NCBI RefSeq assembly: GCF_000382425.1
Contig: NZ_KB908299.1
Span: 50,916-114,915 of the forward strand
Length of the DNA: 64,000 nt
From: Empedobacter brevis NBRC 14943 = ATCC 43319
GTDB lineage: Bacteria; Bacteroidota; Bacteroidia; Flavobacteriales; Weeksellaceae
Reading direction: 5' to 3'
Position 1 is the first letter of the stretch. Every line of letters starts with the position of its first letter. Positions 55,012 to 64,000 of this stretch are shown one piece after another. Under the pieces are notes generated by a model. The model had not been told where the DNA came from. It searched no databases and was given only the letters and a program-made list of their open reading frames with translations. Position numbers and translations under genes: made by a program.

Positions 55012-55331
55012 TGAGAATTGCTTATATTTTGTATAAAGGTGAAAAGGCAGGGGTTTTGACTCAGCTAGATAATGGTAGTTTTCATTTTAAATACAATGAA
55101 AATTGGTTATCTGATGAATCTAAACCTTCAATAAGTTTAACATTACCTAAAAGTCAAATCGAGTTTGAATCTGATACATTGTTCCCGTTTTTTTATCATT
55201 TATTACCCGAAGGTGTAAATAAACGAATGATTTGTAAAATGTTTAAAATTGATGAAGATGATGCTTTTGGAATATTATTACAAGCATCAAAAGTAGATAC
55301 AGTGGGTGCAGTAACAATAGAAAGAGTGTAG
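55011..55331 (+). CDS. HipS-like protein (free HipA N-terminal subdomain)
   Basis: A 106-residue protein equal to the N-subdomain 1 (Couple_hipA) of full HipA: 'YKGEKAGVLTQLDNGSFHF', 'ISLTLP', 'FFYHLLPEG', 'DAFGILLQAS'. In tripartite HipBST systems this separate domain is the antitoxin that neutralises the kinase. It sits between HipB and the kinase with one-base overlaps or gaps. Confidence 0.85.
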   Translation: MRIAYILYKGEKAGVLTQLDNGSFHFKYNENWLSDESKPSISLTLPKSQIEFESDTLFPFFYHLLPEGVNKRMICKMFKIDEDDAFGILLQASKVDTVGAVTIERV

Positions 55332-55332
55332 A

Positions 55333-56322
55333 ATGAATTTAGAATTAATAAATTGTCCGGGTTCTTTAAAAGAAAATTTTAATACATATAGTCCCAGCGT
55401 ATTAAAAAAGATGTTTGATGGCAGAAAAGTAAATCCAATTTTAAACTATACTTCACCAGCTGATCGAAAAGATAAAAGCAGCTTTAATCAAAATCAAACC
55501 CATATTTCAATTTCAGGATTTCAGGAAAAATATTCGCTAATTCTTGATGGAAATGAATTAAGATTGACCAATGAAAACGAAAGTGGACAATATATTCTTA
55601 AGCCAATTTCTGATTTACCTAAAAACAGTGAACTTGCACCAGCAAACGAGCATTTGACGATGCAAATAGCTAAACAAATTTTTAAAATTGAAACAGCAGA
55701 AAATGCCTTAATTTTCTTTAAAGATGGAAGTCCTGCATATATAACAAAACGTTTTGATAACGATGCAAATGGAGAAAAATTAGCTGTAGAAGATTTCGCT
55801 TCCTTATTAGGTAAATCACCAGCAACAGATGGTGAACAATATAAGTACGAAGGCAGTTATTTGGAATTATTTGATGCTTTGAAAAAATATGTTCCTGCTT
55901 GGAAAGTAGAAACGCCTAAATTGTTTACATTAATTGTTTTCAATTATTTATTTTCAAATGGAGATGCTCATTTAAAGAATTTTTCCTTGATAGAAACTCA
56001 ACAAGGTGATTTTAAATTAAGCCCAGCTTATGATCTGTTAAATACAAAAATTCATATTGATGATTCAGATTTTGCTTTAAAAGAAGGTTTATTACCAAAA
56101 TCTATTTCAAAAGGAAAAATCATTGATCAATTATTTGTATTGGGTGAGAAAGCAGGAATGACAGAGAAATCGATAATAAAAATCATTCAAAATCTAACTT
56201 CTAAAGGAGATAAAGTAGAAGATTTAATCTCAAAATCTTATTTATCTGAAAAATTAAAACGTAATTATTTACAAAATTATCAACGAAGGTTAAAACGGTT
56301 AAATTTAGAATTAAGAAAGTAA
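55333..56322 (+). CDS. HipT-like serine/threonine kinase toxin (HipA C-terminal)
   Basis: A 329-residue kinase lacking the N-subdomain found in standard HipA (~440 aa). 'SIS' at residues 59-61 in 'HISISGFQEKYSL' fits the autophosphorylated Gly-rich loop described for HipT. The catalytic loop is 'FSNGDAHLKNFSLI' with Asp211, and the metal-binding motif is 'LSPAYDLLNT'. HipA kinases phosphorylate aminoacyl-tRNA synthetases; the target here is unknown. It starts one base after the hipS-like stop. Confidence 0.88.
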   Translation: MNLELINCPGSLKENFNTYSPSVLKKMFDGRKVNPILNYTSPADRKDKSSFNQNQTHISISGFQEKYSLILDGNELRLTNENESGQYILKPISDLPKNSELAPANEHLTMQIAKQIFKIETAENALIFFKDGSPAYITKRFDNDANGEKLAVEDFASLLGKSPATDGEQYKYEGSYLELFDALKKYVPAWKVETPKLFTLIVFNYLFSNGDAHLKNFSLIETQQGDFKLSPAYDLLNTKIHIDDSDFALKEGLLPKSISKGKIIDQLFVLGEKAGMTEKSIIKIIQNLTSKGDKVEDLISKSYLSEKLKRNYLQNYQRRLKRLNLELRK

Positions 56323-56336
56323 AGGATAAATAAAAT

Positions 56337-56383
56337 GTCCGTTATTCTACACAAGTTATAATTTTTTGTATGAAATAACGGAC
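56337..56383 (+). terminator. Inverted repeat after the hip operon
   Basis: GTCCGTTATT (56337-56346) and AATAACGGAC (56374-56383) pair over a 27-base loop, 15 bases after the kinase stop. A weak terminator or other structure; T-rich downstream sequence is poor. Confidence 0.4.
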
Positions 56384-56551
56384 GTATATTCTTAAAGTGA
56401 ACTTATAATTAATTCTTCAAATTCCAATTTTCTCCTTTGTTTCTTGAGTAATATAATTAAAATAAGAGAAATACGTAAAGCTGATTAGGTAACTATAACC
56501 ATTTTCCAATATATTTCATTATAAGAAAACAATACCAATTAACAACACTGA

Positions 56552-57154
56552 TTTAACTTCGCAAACCTTTCATCTTCTGTAAAAATCTTATGGATATTAA
56601 AAGAAGTAAATAGTGATGACAAAAATTGGGATTTACGTGATGCATCAAATGGAGAAATAAAAGTAGAGAAAGGTTTAAAAGAAGGTTGGGAAAAAACATT
56701 CACCCCTGTTATTTATACAACTTTAGGTATTCTAAATAATGAAGATTGGCATACAATGGGAGATTTTAAACTTAATCCAGATTTGATAGACTGCATGTAA
56801 CAAGTGGCTTATATTAATATAAAAAAAATAGGTGGAGGGAGTAATGCTTCGTATAATGAAATTAAAAAAATTTATGAAGAAAATAAGGAAGCATTCCATG
56901 AGCAAATTCAATTGATAAATCCAGATGTTATTATTTTTGGAAATACAATGAATTATTTCGAAGATGGTATTTTTGATAAAATGTTTAGACAGTTGGATGT
57001 AAATAAAGAAGATGATAACTTACATATTTATAAAAATAGTCATCATCTATTATTACATCCTTATCATCCTAATAATCGAAGAATTTCTCACCAATTATAT
57101 TGTGATACAATAATCAATACTGTTCATAATTGGATAAAGAATAAAGACAAGTAG
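56552..57154 (+). pseudogene. 5'-truncated gene interrupted by one stop codon
   Basis: The frame opens after a TGA at 56549-56551 with no start ('FANLSSSVKILWILKEVNSD'), meets a TAA at 56798-56800, and continues in the same frame ('VAYINIKKIGGGSNASYNEI') to 57154. The second part, 'NPDVIIFGNTMNYF', recalls uracil-DNA-glycosylase-like proteins of unknown function, a tentative impression only. A GTG at 56804 could start a 116-residue product. It lies inside the direct-repeat-bounded segment. Confidence 0.65.
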
Positions 57155-57170
57155 AAAAATTAAGATTATA

Positions 57171-57205
57171 AAACAAGCGATAAACTAAAAGTTCATCGCT
57201 TGTTT
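57171..57205 (+). terminator. Terminator after the broken gene
   Basis: An 11-bp stem, AAACAAGCGAT with ATCGCTTGTTT, followed by TAAAA; its counterpart in the left repeat is at 53937-53965. Confidence 0.75.
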
Positions 57206-57496
57206 TAAAATATGATATGTTTTTTGTTACTTCCCGATACAGAAAGTGATAAACTCTCTGTTAATATGGGATGTAGTGGAGTGAGGTGTAGTATTGGTGT
57301 AGTGATATTTATTAAAAATTTAACATATTATAGTAAAATATCTATACTAATTTTTATAAAAAAATTAGATTTACTAATTAAATAATAGATATGAGATATA
57401 TAATTTAAATTTTTATACTTTTTACTACTATAGTCGATGCACAATTCAATTCAGAATATTATATCAATCATTCGAATGATACAATAAATGGGAAGT
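57175..57496. repeat. Direct repeat flanking the hip module, right copy
   Basis: Matches 53937-54262: hairpin, 'TTTTTTGTTACTTCCCGATA', AT-rich promoter stretch, and the beginning of the secreted-protein gene, here broken. The copies lie 3.2 kb apart. Confidence 0.88.
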
Positions 57497-57498
57497 GA
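57391..57498 (+). pseudogene. Broken second copy of the secreted-protein gene start
   Basis: ATG at 57391 aligned with 54157: 'MRYII', then TAA at codon 6, then 'FNSEYYINHSNDTI' and a TGA at 57496-57498. Only the signal peptide and first mature residues remain. Confidence 0.82.
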
Positions 57499-57523
57499 TT
57501 GAAAAAGAGGAGTTTGATGCGTT

Positions 57524-57727
57524 CTAAAAATCGTCTTCAATAATTTCCTGCACACGTCCGATTTGTCCATCCATCAAACGAACTTTTATACCACGATGAT
57601 GGTAAGGTGCAGAAGTCAATAAATCTTTCACTATACCCTCAGTCAATTCGCTAGTTCGTTGATTCTTTTTCAATACAATATTAACCAGCATACCAGGTTT
57701 TATATTTGCTCTTGTTTTACCATCCAT
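57524..57727 (-). CDS. YwbE family protein
   Basis: A 67-residue protein matching the YwbE/DUF2196 family over its full length: 'IKPGMLVNIVLKKNQRT', 'LTEGIVKDLLTSAPYHHRGI' and 'GQIGRVQEII'. Small SH3-like protein of unknown function, probably cytoplasmic. Single gene. Confidence 0.9.
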   Translation of the reverse strand: MDGKTRANIKPGMLVNIVLKKNQRTSELTEGIVKDLLTSAPYHHRGIKVRLMDGQIGRVQEIIEDDF

Positions 57728-57729
57728 AT

Positions 57730-57906
57730 TACAAATATCTTAAAATAAATGGAAAAGATATTCATTTTATCGTAAATGAAATTAAAAAATATATTCATCT
57801 GGAAGGTAAAAATGAAACGGGATTGAATATGAAATTTATAAATTTTACCTTTTATTATTTTATTTACAACCCAGCTGAAAAATTTGAGATTGAATATAGA
57901 GGTTAG
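57730..57906 (+). pseudogene. Possible 3' remnant of a lost gene
   Basis: Starting next to the YwbE start codon, on the other strand, a frame reads 'DIHFIVNEIKKYIHLEGKN' and ends 'AEKFEIEYRG' at a TAG. It looks like a real C-terminus without its 5' part. Bases 57907-58153 hold nothing recognised. Confidence 0.3.
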
Positions 57907-58153
57907 AATAACAAAAAAAAACTACTTTCCTTTATTGGAAAAGGATAGAGGCAGAAATGATAAAAGAAGAAATAGGGTTTGTTCGATTGTCCTTCGACAA
58001 CGGTTCGGAAAAAGGGGTGCTTTGTTGAACAAAATAGGGGATAAGTGAAGTAAAACAAACAGGTTTTTATCTGAAACGGTAGTTTTTTTAATCTTCTTTT
58101 ACAATAAAAATTTAGAATTTTAGAGAGCGGTTTTTTGTTTTACGTAATAAGAT

Positions 58154-58225
58154 AAAAAAACCCCGAAGATAGTCGAGGCACTAAATGTTTTCACAACGGA
58201 ATAATCCTTATTGTGAGTTCCTTTC
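58154..58225 (-). ncRNA. tracrRNA of the type II-C CRISPR system
   Basis: Read on the minus strand: an anti-repeat GAAAGGAACTCACAAT (58210-58225) complementary to the CRISPR repeat start (one G-U wobble at the end), a small nexus hairpin GGA-TTAT-TCC, a linker, then the terminator hairpin CCTCGA...TCGGGG (58161-58178) and seven T (58154-58160). About 72 nt. Divergent from cas9. It would pair with crRNA to guide Cas9 and allow RNase III processing. Confidence 0.88.
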
Positions 58226-58229
58226 AATA

Positions 58230-58237
58230 CAAATATA
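58230..58237 (-). promoter_or_regulatory. -7 box of the tracrRNA promoter
   Basis: TATATTTG on the minus strand, a perfect TAnnTTTG, five bases upstream of the anti-repeat. No clear -33 TTG was found at the expected spacing. Confidence 0.55.
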
Positions 58238-58285
58238 GATATAAAATTTTTATATATGATTACGTGAAACCATAATTGTGTAAAT

Positions 58286-58293
58286 TATTTTTG
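58286..58293 (+). promoter_or_regulatory. -7 box of the cas9 promoter
   Basis: TATTTTTG, a perfect TAnnTTTG, 31 bases before the cas9 ATG. No -33 TTG is seen 20 bases upstream. Confidence 0.5.
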
Positions 58294-58324
58294 ATGTAAT
58301 TTAATATGCAAAAGAAAAAGACTC

Positions 58325-61300
58325 ATGGCTAAAAATATACTTGGATTAGATTTAGGAACTAACTCTATTGGTTGGGCATTTGTAAAAGAAGCTACAAATA
58401 GCAATGAAGAATCTTCTATTGAAAAAATAGGTGTTCGTGTAAATCCTTTGACAACTGATGAGCAAACAAACTTTGAAAAAGGTAAACCTATTACAACAAA
58501 TGCAGGTAGAACTTTAGCTCGTTCGGCTCGTCGCAATCTTCATCGATTTAAACTTCGAAGAGAAAACCTTCTACAAATCCTGAAAACACATAAATGGATT
58601 GATAATGAAACTATTTTAGCTGAGAATGGGAATAAAACAACTTTTGAAACTTTTCGTTTACGAGCATTAGCAGCTGAAAAACAATTGGAGCTTCACGAAT
58701 TGGTTCGTGTTCTGTTTCAAATCAACAAAAAGCGCGGTTACAAAAGTTCACGTAAAGTAAACAATGCCGAAGAAGGTTCTTTGATTGATGGTATGGAAAT
58801 CGCTAAAAAGTTATGTCATGAAAATCTTACACCAGGTCAATATGTTTTGGATTTATTAAAGACTGGAAAGAAAAAGGTTCCTGATTTTTATCGTTCGGAT
58901 TTACAAACTGAGTTTGATAGAATATGGAATTTTCAGAAGCAATTTTATAATGAACTATTTACAGATAATCTAAAAGAAGAATTAAAAGGCAAAGGAAAAG
59001 TAGCGACTTGGACAATTTTAAAAGTACCTTTTAATTTAGTTGGATTAAAGCGCAATTTAAAACGAGATGAGTTAAAATTAGAGAATTATCAATGGCGAAA
59101 TGATACTTTGTCTAACCAATTAAATTTAGAACAAATTGCGATTGTTTTGCAAGAGATTAATGGTCAATTAGCTAATTCTTCTGGTTATTTAGGTGCAATT
59201 TCAGATAGAAGCAAAGAATTATACTTCAATAACCAAACCGTAGGTCAATATCAATATGCTCAGTTACAAAATAATCCGCATGCACGTTTAAAAAATCAAG
59301 TGTTTTATCGTCAGGATTATATGGATGAGTTTGAAAAGATTTGGGAAATTCAAGCAAAAAATCGTGAAAATATATTTACCAATACTTTAAAAGAAGAAAT
59401 TCGAGATGTTGTTATTTTTTATCAAAGAAAGCTAAAATCACAAAAAGGCTTGATTTCCTTCTGTGAATTTGAACAAAGAGAAATAATTAAAGATGAAAAG
59501 AAGAAAACAGTTGGTTTACGTGTCATTCCAAAGTCAGTACCTTTATTTCAAGAATTCAAAATTTGGCAAATTCTTCATAATATAAAACTGAAAAATAAGA
59601 TTACAAATGAAGTTGTGCTTTTAAATGAAAATGATAAAAGTTTTTTATTCGAAGAATTAGATCTAAAAGGAAATCTCACTGCATCTGAAGTTTTAAAATT
59701 GTTAGTTGATAAACCCAAAGATTGGGAAATTAATTATGCAAGTTTAGAAGGAAATCGTACCAATCAAGCGCTTTATAACGCTTATTTGACAATTCTGGAT
59801 AACGAAGGTTATGATGTGCGCGAAGAACTGAAATTAAAATTGAATAAAGACGATATTACTTTGGCTGATATTGACAAATCAGCTTCTGGAATTAAGGAAA
59901 TGGTACGAGCTATTTTTAATCATTTAGGAATTAAACCTGAAATTTTAGATTTTAATGCAGAGTTAGAAGGAAAAGCTTTTGAAGAGCAACTATCATTTCA
60001 ATTGTGGCATTTGTTATATGCTTATGAAGAAGACAATTCGCCAACCGGAATGGATACTTTGTATCGATTATTGGAACAAAAATTTGGTTTCAATAAAGAG
60101 CAAGCTAAAGTAATGGGGACAGTTGCCTTTCAAGATGATTATGGAAGTCTAAGTAGTAAAGCAATTCGTAAAATATATCCTTTTATAAAAGAAAATGAAT
60201 ATTCTGTAGCATGTGATTTAGCTGGATATCGCCATTCTAAAAACTCTTTAACCAAAGAAGAATTAGAAAATCGTGAATTAAAATCTCGTTTAGATATTCT
60301 TCCAAAAAATAGTTTGCGCAATCCTGTAGTTGAGAAAATTCTGAATCAGATGGTAAATCTAGTGAATACAATCATTGATATAGAAAATGATAAATTGGAA
60401 AAAGCTGGAATGAAACGAAATTTTCAATTTGATGAAATCCGTATTGAATTAGCACGTGAACTTAAGAAGAATGCGAAAGAGCGTGAGGAAATGACCAAAG
60501 CTATGAATGCAGGAAAAATTAAACACGAGAAAATTATTAATATTCTTCAAGTCGAAGATGGAATTAAATTTCCAACGCGCAATGACATTATCCGTTATAA
60601 GCTGTATCAAGAACTAAAAAATAATGGTTACAAAGATTTGTACACCAATCAATATATCGAGCGAAAAGATATTTTTACGAAAAAATACGATATCGAGCAT
60701 ATTATTCCGCAATCACGTTTGTTTGATGATAGTTTTTCAAATAAAACTTTAGTTCCGCGCCAAATCAATTTAGATAAAGGAAATAAAACGGCTTACGATT
60801 ATATTTTTGATGTCTTTGGACAAGATAAATTAAATGAATTTTTGATACGTTCAAAAGCTTTGTTTGATTTAAATGATGAGGGAATTTCAAAAGCTAAATA
60901 CAAGAAACTAACAATGAAAGGTTCTGAAATTGGCGAAGGTTTTATTCAAAGAGATTTACGTGATTCACAATATATTGCTAAAAAAGCGAAAGAAATCTTG
61001 TTTCAAATTACTAAATCGGTGCTTTCAACTTCTGGTTCAGTTACAGATCGTTTGCGTGACGATTGGGATTTGGTGAATGTAATGAAAGAATTGAATTTGG
61101 AGAAATATCGTTTGGCTGGCTTAACAGAAATGCAAATAACAAAAGATGGTAATCCGAAAGAAGCCATCAAAGATTGGACAAAGCGTAACGATCATCGTCA
61201 TCATGCTATGGATGCACTGACTGTTGCATTTACCAAATTTAGTTTTATTCAGTATTTAAATAACTTAAATGCGCGTAGAAACGACAAATATGATAGTATT

Positions 61301-62608
61301 TCAAATGCAAAAGATAAAAAGGCTATTGATACAAATAGCTTAAGAATTTCGAGTAAAGATGCATTAGGAATTGAAGAAAAAGAAACGCATAAAATAAATA
61401 ATGGAAAAGGAAATTATAAACGTGTTTTCAATGAGCCTATTCCAAATTTCAGACAACTGGCGAAGGAACATTTAGAAGCTGTTTTAGTATCGCATAAAGC
61501 GAAAAATAAAGTTGTAACTCGAAATATCAATAAGACAAAAGGAAGTGATAAAATTCAAATTGCTTTAACACCGCGAGGACAAATGCATGACCAAACGGTT
61601 TATGGTTGGAATCGATGGTCAAGGGTAGATTTATCTAAGAAACTATCAAAAATTGAAATCGAAGCAATAATTGATTTAAAAAAAAGGCAATTTATTAAGG
61701 ATTTTATATCTGAAAAAGGAAGTATTTCTAAAGCTTTTACTGATGAAAATCTTGCTAAGCTTATATTTAATAATAAATCTCTAAAAGAAATTGAAATATC
61801 CATTCCTTGTTATACTCAAAAAATAGACTTAAATAAAGTATTAACTGATACACAAAAAACAATTTCAGCGAAGAAGAAAGTAATAAAGAATATTTTGGAT
61901 CTAAAAGTTAGAGAGAAAATAACTGAAAGATTGGTAGATTATAATGGTGATTTTAAAAAAGCATTTTCTGATTTAGATCAAAATCCGATTTGGCTGAATG
62001 AAGAAAAAGGAATTGCAATAAAACGTGTAACGATATCAGGAGTTAAAAATGCTGAAGCATTACATACCAAAAAAGATCATTTAGGAAATGATATTTTTGA
62101 TGAAGATGGAAATAAAATTCCAGTTGATTTTGTGAGTACAGGAAACAATCATCATGTAGCTATTTACGAAGATGAGAAAGGTAATTTACAAGATAGAGTG
62201 ATTTCATTTTACGAAGCAGTAGCTCGTATAAACCAAGGTTTACCAATAGTAGATAAAGCCTATAATCATCACTTAGGTTGGACATTTAAATTTACGATGA
62301 AGCAAAACGAAATGTTTGTTTTTTCATCAGAAGATTTTAATCCAAATGAAATTGATTTGTTTGATAGGAAAAATCAGACTTTGATAAGTAAACATTTGTT
62401 TAGAGTTCAGAAATTTTCAAAAGTAGAATATGGTAATTCCGCAGTAAGAGATTATGTTTTTAGACATCATTTAGAAAGTGTTATTTCTGACGTAAAAGAA
62501 TTACGAGATAAAACATATAAAGTTTTTAAAAGTTTGGGAGAATTTAAAGGCTTAATAAAAGTCCGAACTAATCATTTGGGAGAAATTATTCATATTGGAG
62601 AATATTAA
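58325..62608 (+). CDS. cas9: Type II-C CRISPR-associated endonuclease Cas9
   Basis: A 1427-residue protein. RuvC-I is 'KNILGLDLGTNSIGWAF' with Asp9; an Arg-rich bridge helix lies near residues 60-85 ('GRTLARSARRNLHRFKLRR'). RuvC-II has Glu708 ('IRIELARELKK'), the HNH domain has His792 ('YDIEHIIPQSRLFDD'), and RuvC-III has His960/Asp963 ('HHAMDAL'). A PAM-interacting region follows from about residue 1090. All catalytic residues are present, so it should be an active RNA-guided DNA nuclease. cas1 follows by 12 bases; no csn2 or cas4 is present, hence II-C. Confidence 0.98.
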   Translation: MAKNILGLDLGTNSIGWAFVKEATNSNEESSIEKIGVRVNPLTTDEQTNFEKGKPITTNAGRTLARSARRNLHRFKLRRENLLQILKTHKWIDNETILAENGNKTTFETFRLRALAAEKQLELHELVRVLFQINKKRGYKSSRKVNNAEEGSLIDGMEIAKKLCHENLTPGQYVLDLLKTGKKKVPDFYRSDLQTEFDRIWNFQKQFYNELFTDNLKEELKGKGKVATWTILKVPFNLVGLKRNLKRDELKLENYQWRNDTLSNQLNLEQIAIVLQEINGQLANSSGYLGAISDRSKELYFNNQTVGQYQYAQLQNNPHARLKNQVFYRQDYMDEFEKIWEIQAKNRENIFTNTLKEEIRDVVIFYQRKLKSQKGLISFCEFEQREIIKDEKKKTVGLRVIPKSVPLFQEFKIWQILHNIKLKNKITNEVVLLNENDKSFLFEELDLKGNLTASEVLKLLVDKPKDWEINYASLEGNRTNQALYNAYLTILDNEGYDVREELKLKLNKDDITLADIDKSASGIKEMVRAIFNHLGIKPEILDFNAELEGKAFEEQLSFQLWHLLYAYEEDNSPTGMDTLYRLLEQKFGFNKEQAKVMGTVAFQDDYGSLSSKAIRKIYPFIKENEYSVACDLAGYRHSKNSLTKEELENRELKSRLDILPKNSLRNPVVEKILNQMVNLVNTIIDIENDKLEKAGMKRNFQFDEIRIELARELKKNAKEREEMTKAMNAGKIKHEKIINILQVEDGIKFPTRNDIIRYKLYQELKNNGYKDLYTNQYIERKDIFTKKYDIEHIIPQSRLFDDSFSNKTLVPRQINLDKGNKTAYDYIFDVFGQDKLNEFLIRSKALFDLNDEGISKAKYKKLTMKGSEIGEGFIQRDLRDSQYIAKKAKEILFQITKSVLSTSGSVTDRLRDDWDLVNVMKELNLEKYRLAGLTEMQITKDGNPKEAIKDWTKRNDHRHHAMDALTVAFTKFSFIQYLNNLNARRNDKYDSISNAKDKKAIDTNSLRISSKDALGIEEKETHKINNGKGNYKRVFNEPIPNFRQLAKEHLEAVLVSHKAKNKVVTRNINKTKGSDKIQIALTPRGQMHDQTVYGWNRWSRVDLSKKLSKIEIEAIIDLKKRQFIKDFISEKGSISKAFTDENLAKLIFNNKSLKEIEISIPCYTQKIDLNKVLTDTQKTISAKKKVIKNILDLKVREKITERLVDYNGDFKKAFSDLDQNPIWLNEEKGIAIKRVTISGVKNAEALHTKKDHLGNDIFDEDGNKIPVDFVSTGNNHHVAIYEDEKGNLQDRVISFYEAVARINQGLPIVDKAYNHHLGWTFKFTMKQNEMFVFSSEDFNPNEIDLFDRKNQTLISKHLFRVQKFSKVEYGNSAVRDYVFRHHLESVISDVKELRDKTYKVFKSLGEFKGLIKVRTNHLGEIIHIGEY

Positions 62609-62620
62609 AAATGTAAACAT

Positions 62621-63846
<1,226 letters not shown>

Positions 63847-63853
63847 GAATAAA

Positions 63854-63889
63854 AAAATCCGATAGAAAACTCAACTTCTATCGGATTTT
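63854..63889. terminator. Bidirectional terminator between cas2 and the CRISPR array
   Basis: A 14-bp stem (core ATCCGATAGAA with TTCTATCGGAT) and an 8-base loop, with an A-run on the left and TTTTACTTTTTTT on the right. It can end both the cas operon and transcripts of an array coming from the right. Confidence 0.88.
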
Positions 63890-63952
63890 ACTTTTTTTCT
63901 CATTTCTAAATTTCATCTCAAACCCTTTTATATTGAGGACTTTTAAAATGAG

Positions 63953-64000
63953 GTTGTAACTACTTACGTAAAATTACTAAAAGTGAAAGGAACTCACAAC
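63953..64000 (-). CRISPR. First visible CRISPR repeat of an array continuing past the window
   Basis: The last 48 bases begin GTTGTAAC and end CTCACAAC, imperfect terminal inverted repeats typical of type II-C. Read on the minus strand the unit starts GTTGTGAGTTCCTTTC, complementary to the tracrRNA anti-repeat, so crRNA is on the minus strand. Only one unit is visible, so its length and the array itself are inferred. Between the terminator and this repeat (63890-63952) nothing else is seen. Confidence 0.8.

Noticed and set aside
56804..57154. Intact 116-residue gene starting at GTG 56804
   Set aside because: The same frame is clearly coding upstream of the stop at 56798, so a broken longer gene is the better reading.
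58191..58240. Repeat-like GTGAGTTCCTTTC upstream of cas9 as a second CRISPR array
   Set aside because: It occurs once, pairs with the repeat at the window end, and is followed on the minus strand by a nexus hairpin and terminator, so it is the tracrRNA anti-repeat.

Overview
The window looks like chromosome of a low-GC member of the Bacteroidota, most likely Flavobacteriia (Weeksellaceae such as Empedobacter, Chryseobacterium or Elizabethkingia; inferred, no rRNA is present). The signs are type IX secretion tails, TPR-transmembrane-AraC regulators, promoters of the form TTG-N20-TAnnTTTG, and a type II-C Cas9 with a long repeat. No tRNA, rRNA or insertion sequence was recognised.

Layout. 1-13,100 is a polymorphic-toxin island: the end of a T9SS-sorted protein, a 2226-residue secreted SpvB/Rhs protein with a variable C-terminal toxin, immunity-like genes, a displaced Rhs tail carrying an HELIH metallopeptidase, and families of small lipoproteins duplicated with a constant 2339-base offset. 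13,295-25,015 and 32,238-35,576 hold surface proteins beside membrane-anchored TPR/AraC regulators, plus a GNAT, a beta-lactamase-family hydrolase and an HTH-less regulator paralogue. 25,068-31,879 holds two genes frameshifted in homopolymers, an SMR transporter, three unrecognised genes and a monooxygenase fused to a zinc-ribbon-like N-terminus. 35,732-36,573 is a pair of small HTH proteins. 36,744-44,294 is an RND efflux operon with its own LytS/LytTR two-component system.

44,598-50,701 is a sulfide/persulfide-handling cluster: TauE/SafE exporter, two YeeE/YedE half-transporters with a thioredoxin, two MBL-rhodanese proteins and a free rhodanese. All four of its transcription units carry a palindrome close to TGTAACATATGTTACA, centred exactly 33 bases upstream of a -7-like box. 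This suggests one Crp/Fnr-type activator regulon; a Crp/Fnr gene lies nearby at 53,158-53,745. Ferrochelatase lies between them.

53,937-57,496 is a hipB-hipS-hipT-like tripartite toxin-antitoxin module with three operators about 60 bases apart. It is bracketed by direct repeats of about 325 bases, each carrying a copy, intact or broken, of the start of the same secreted-protein gene. 58,154-64,000 is a type II-C CRISPR-Cas locus: tracrRNA (minus strand), cas9, cas1, cas2, a bidirectional terminator and the first repeat of an array running out of the window. The array is probably transcribed back toward cas2.

The observations most worth a second look are the shared operator-promoter architecture of the sulfur cluster, the cassette shuffling in the toxin island, the flanked hipBST-like module, and the tracrRNA/repeat arrangement.
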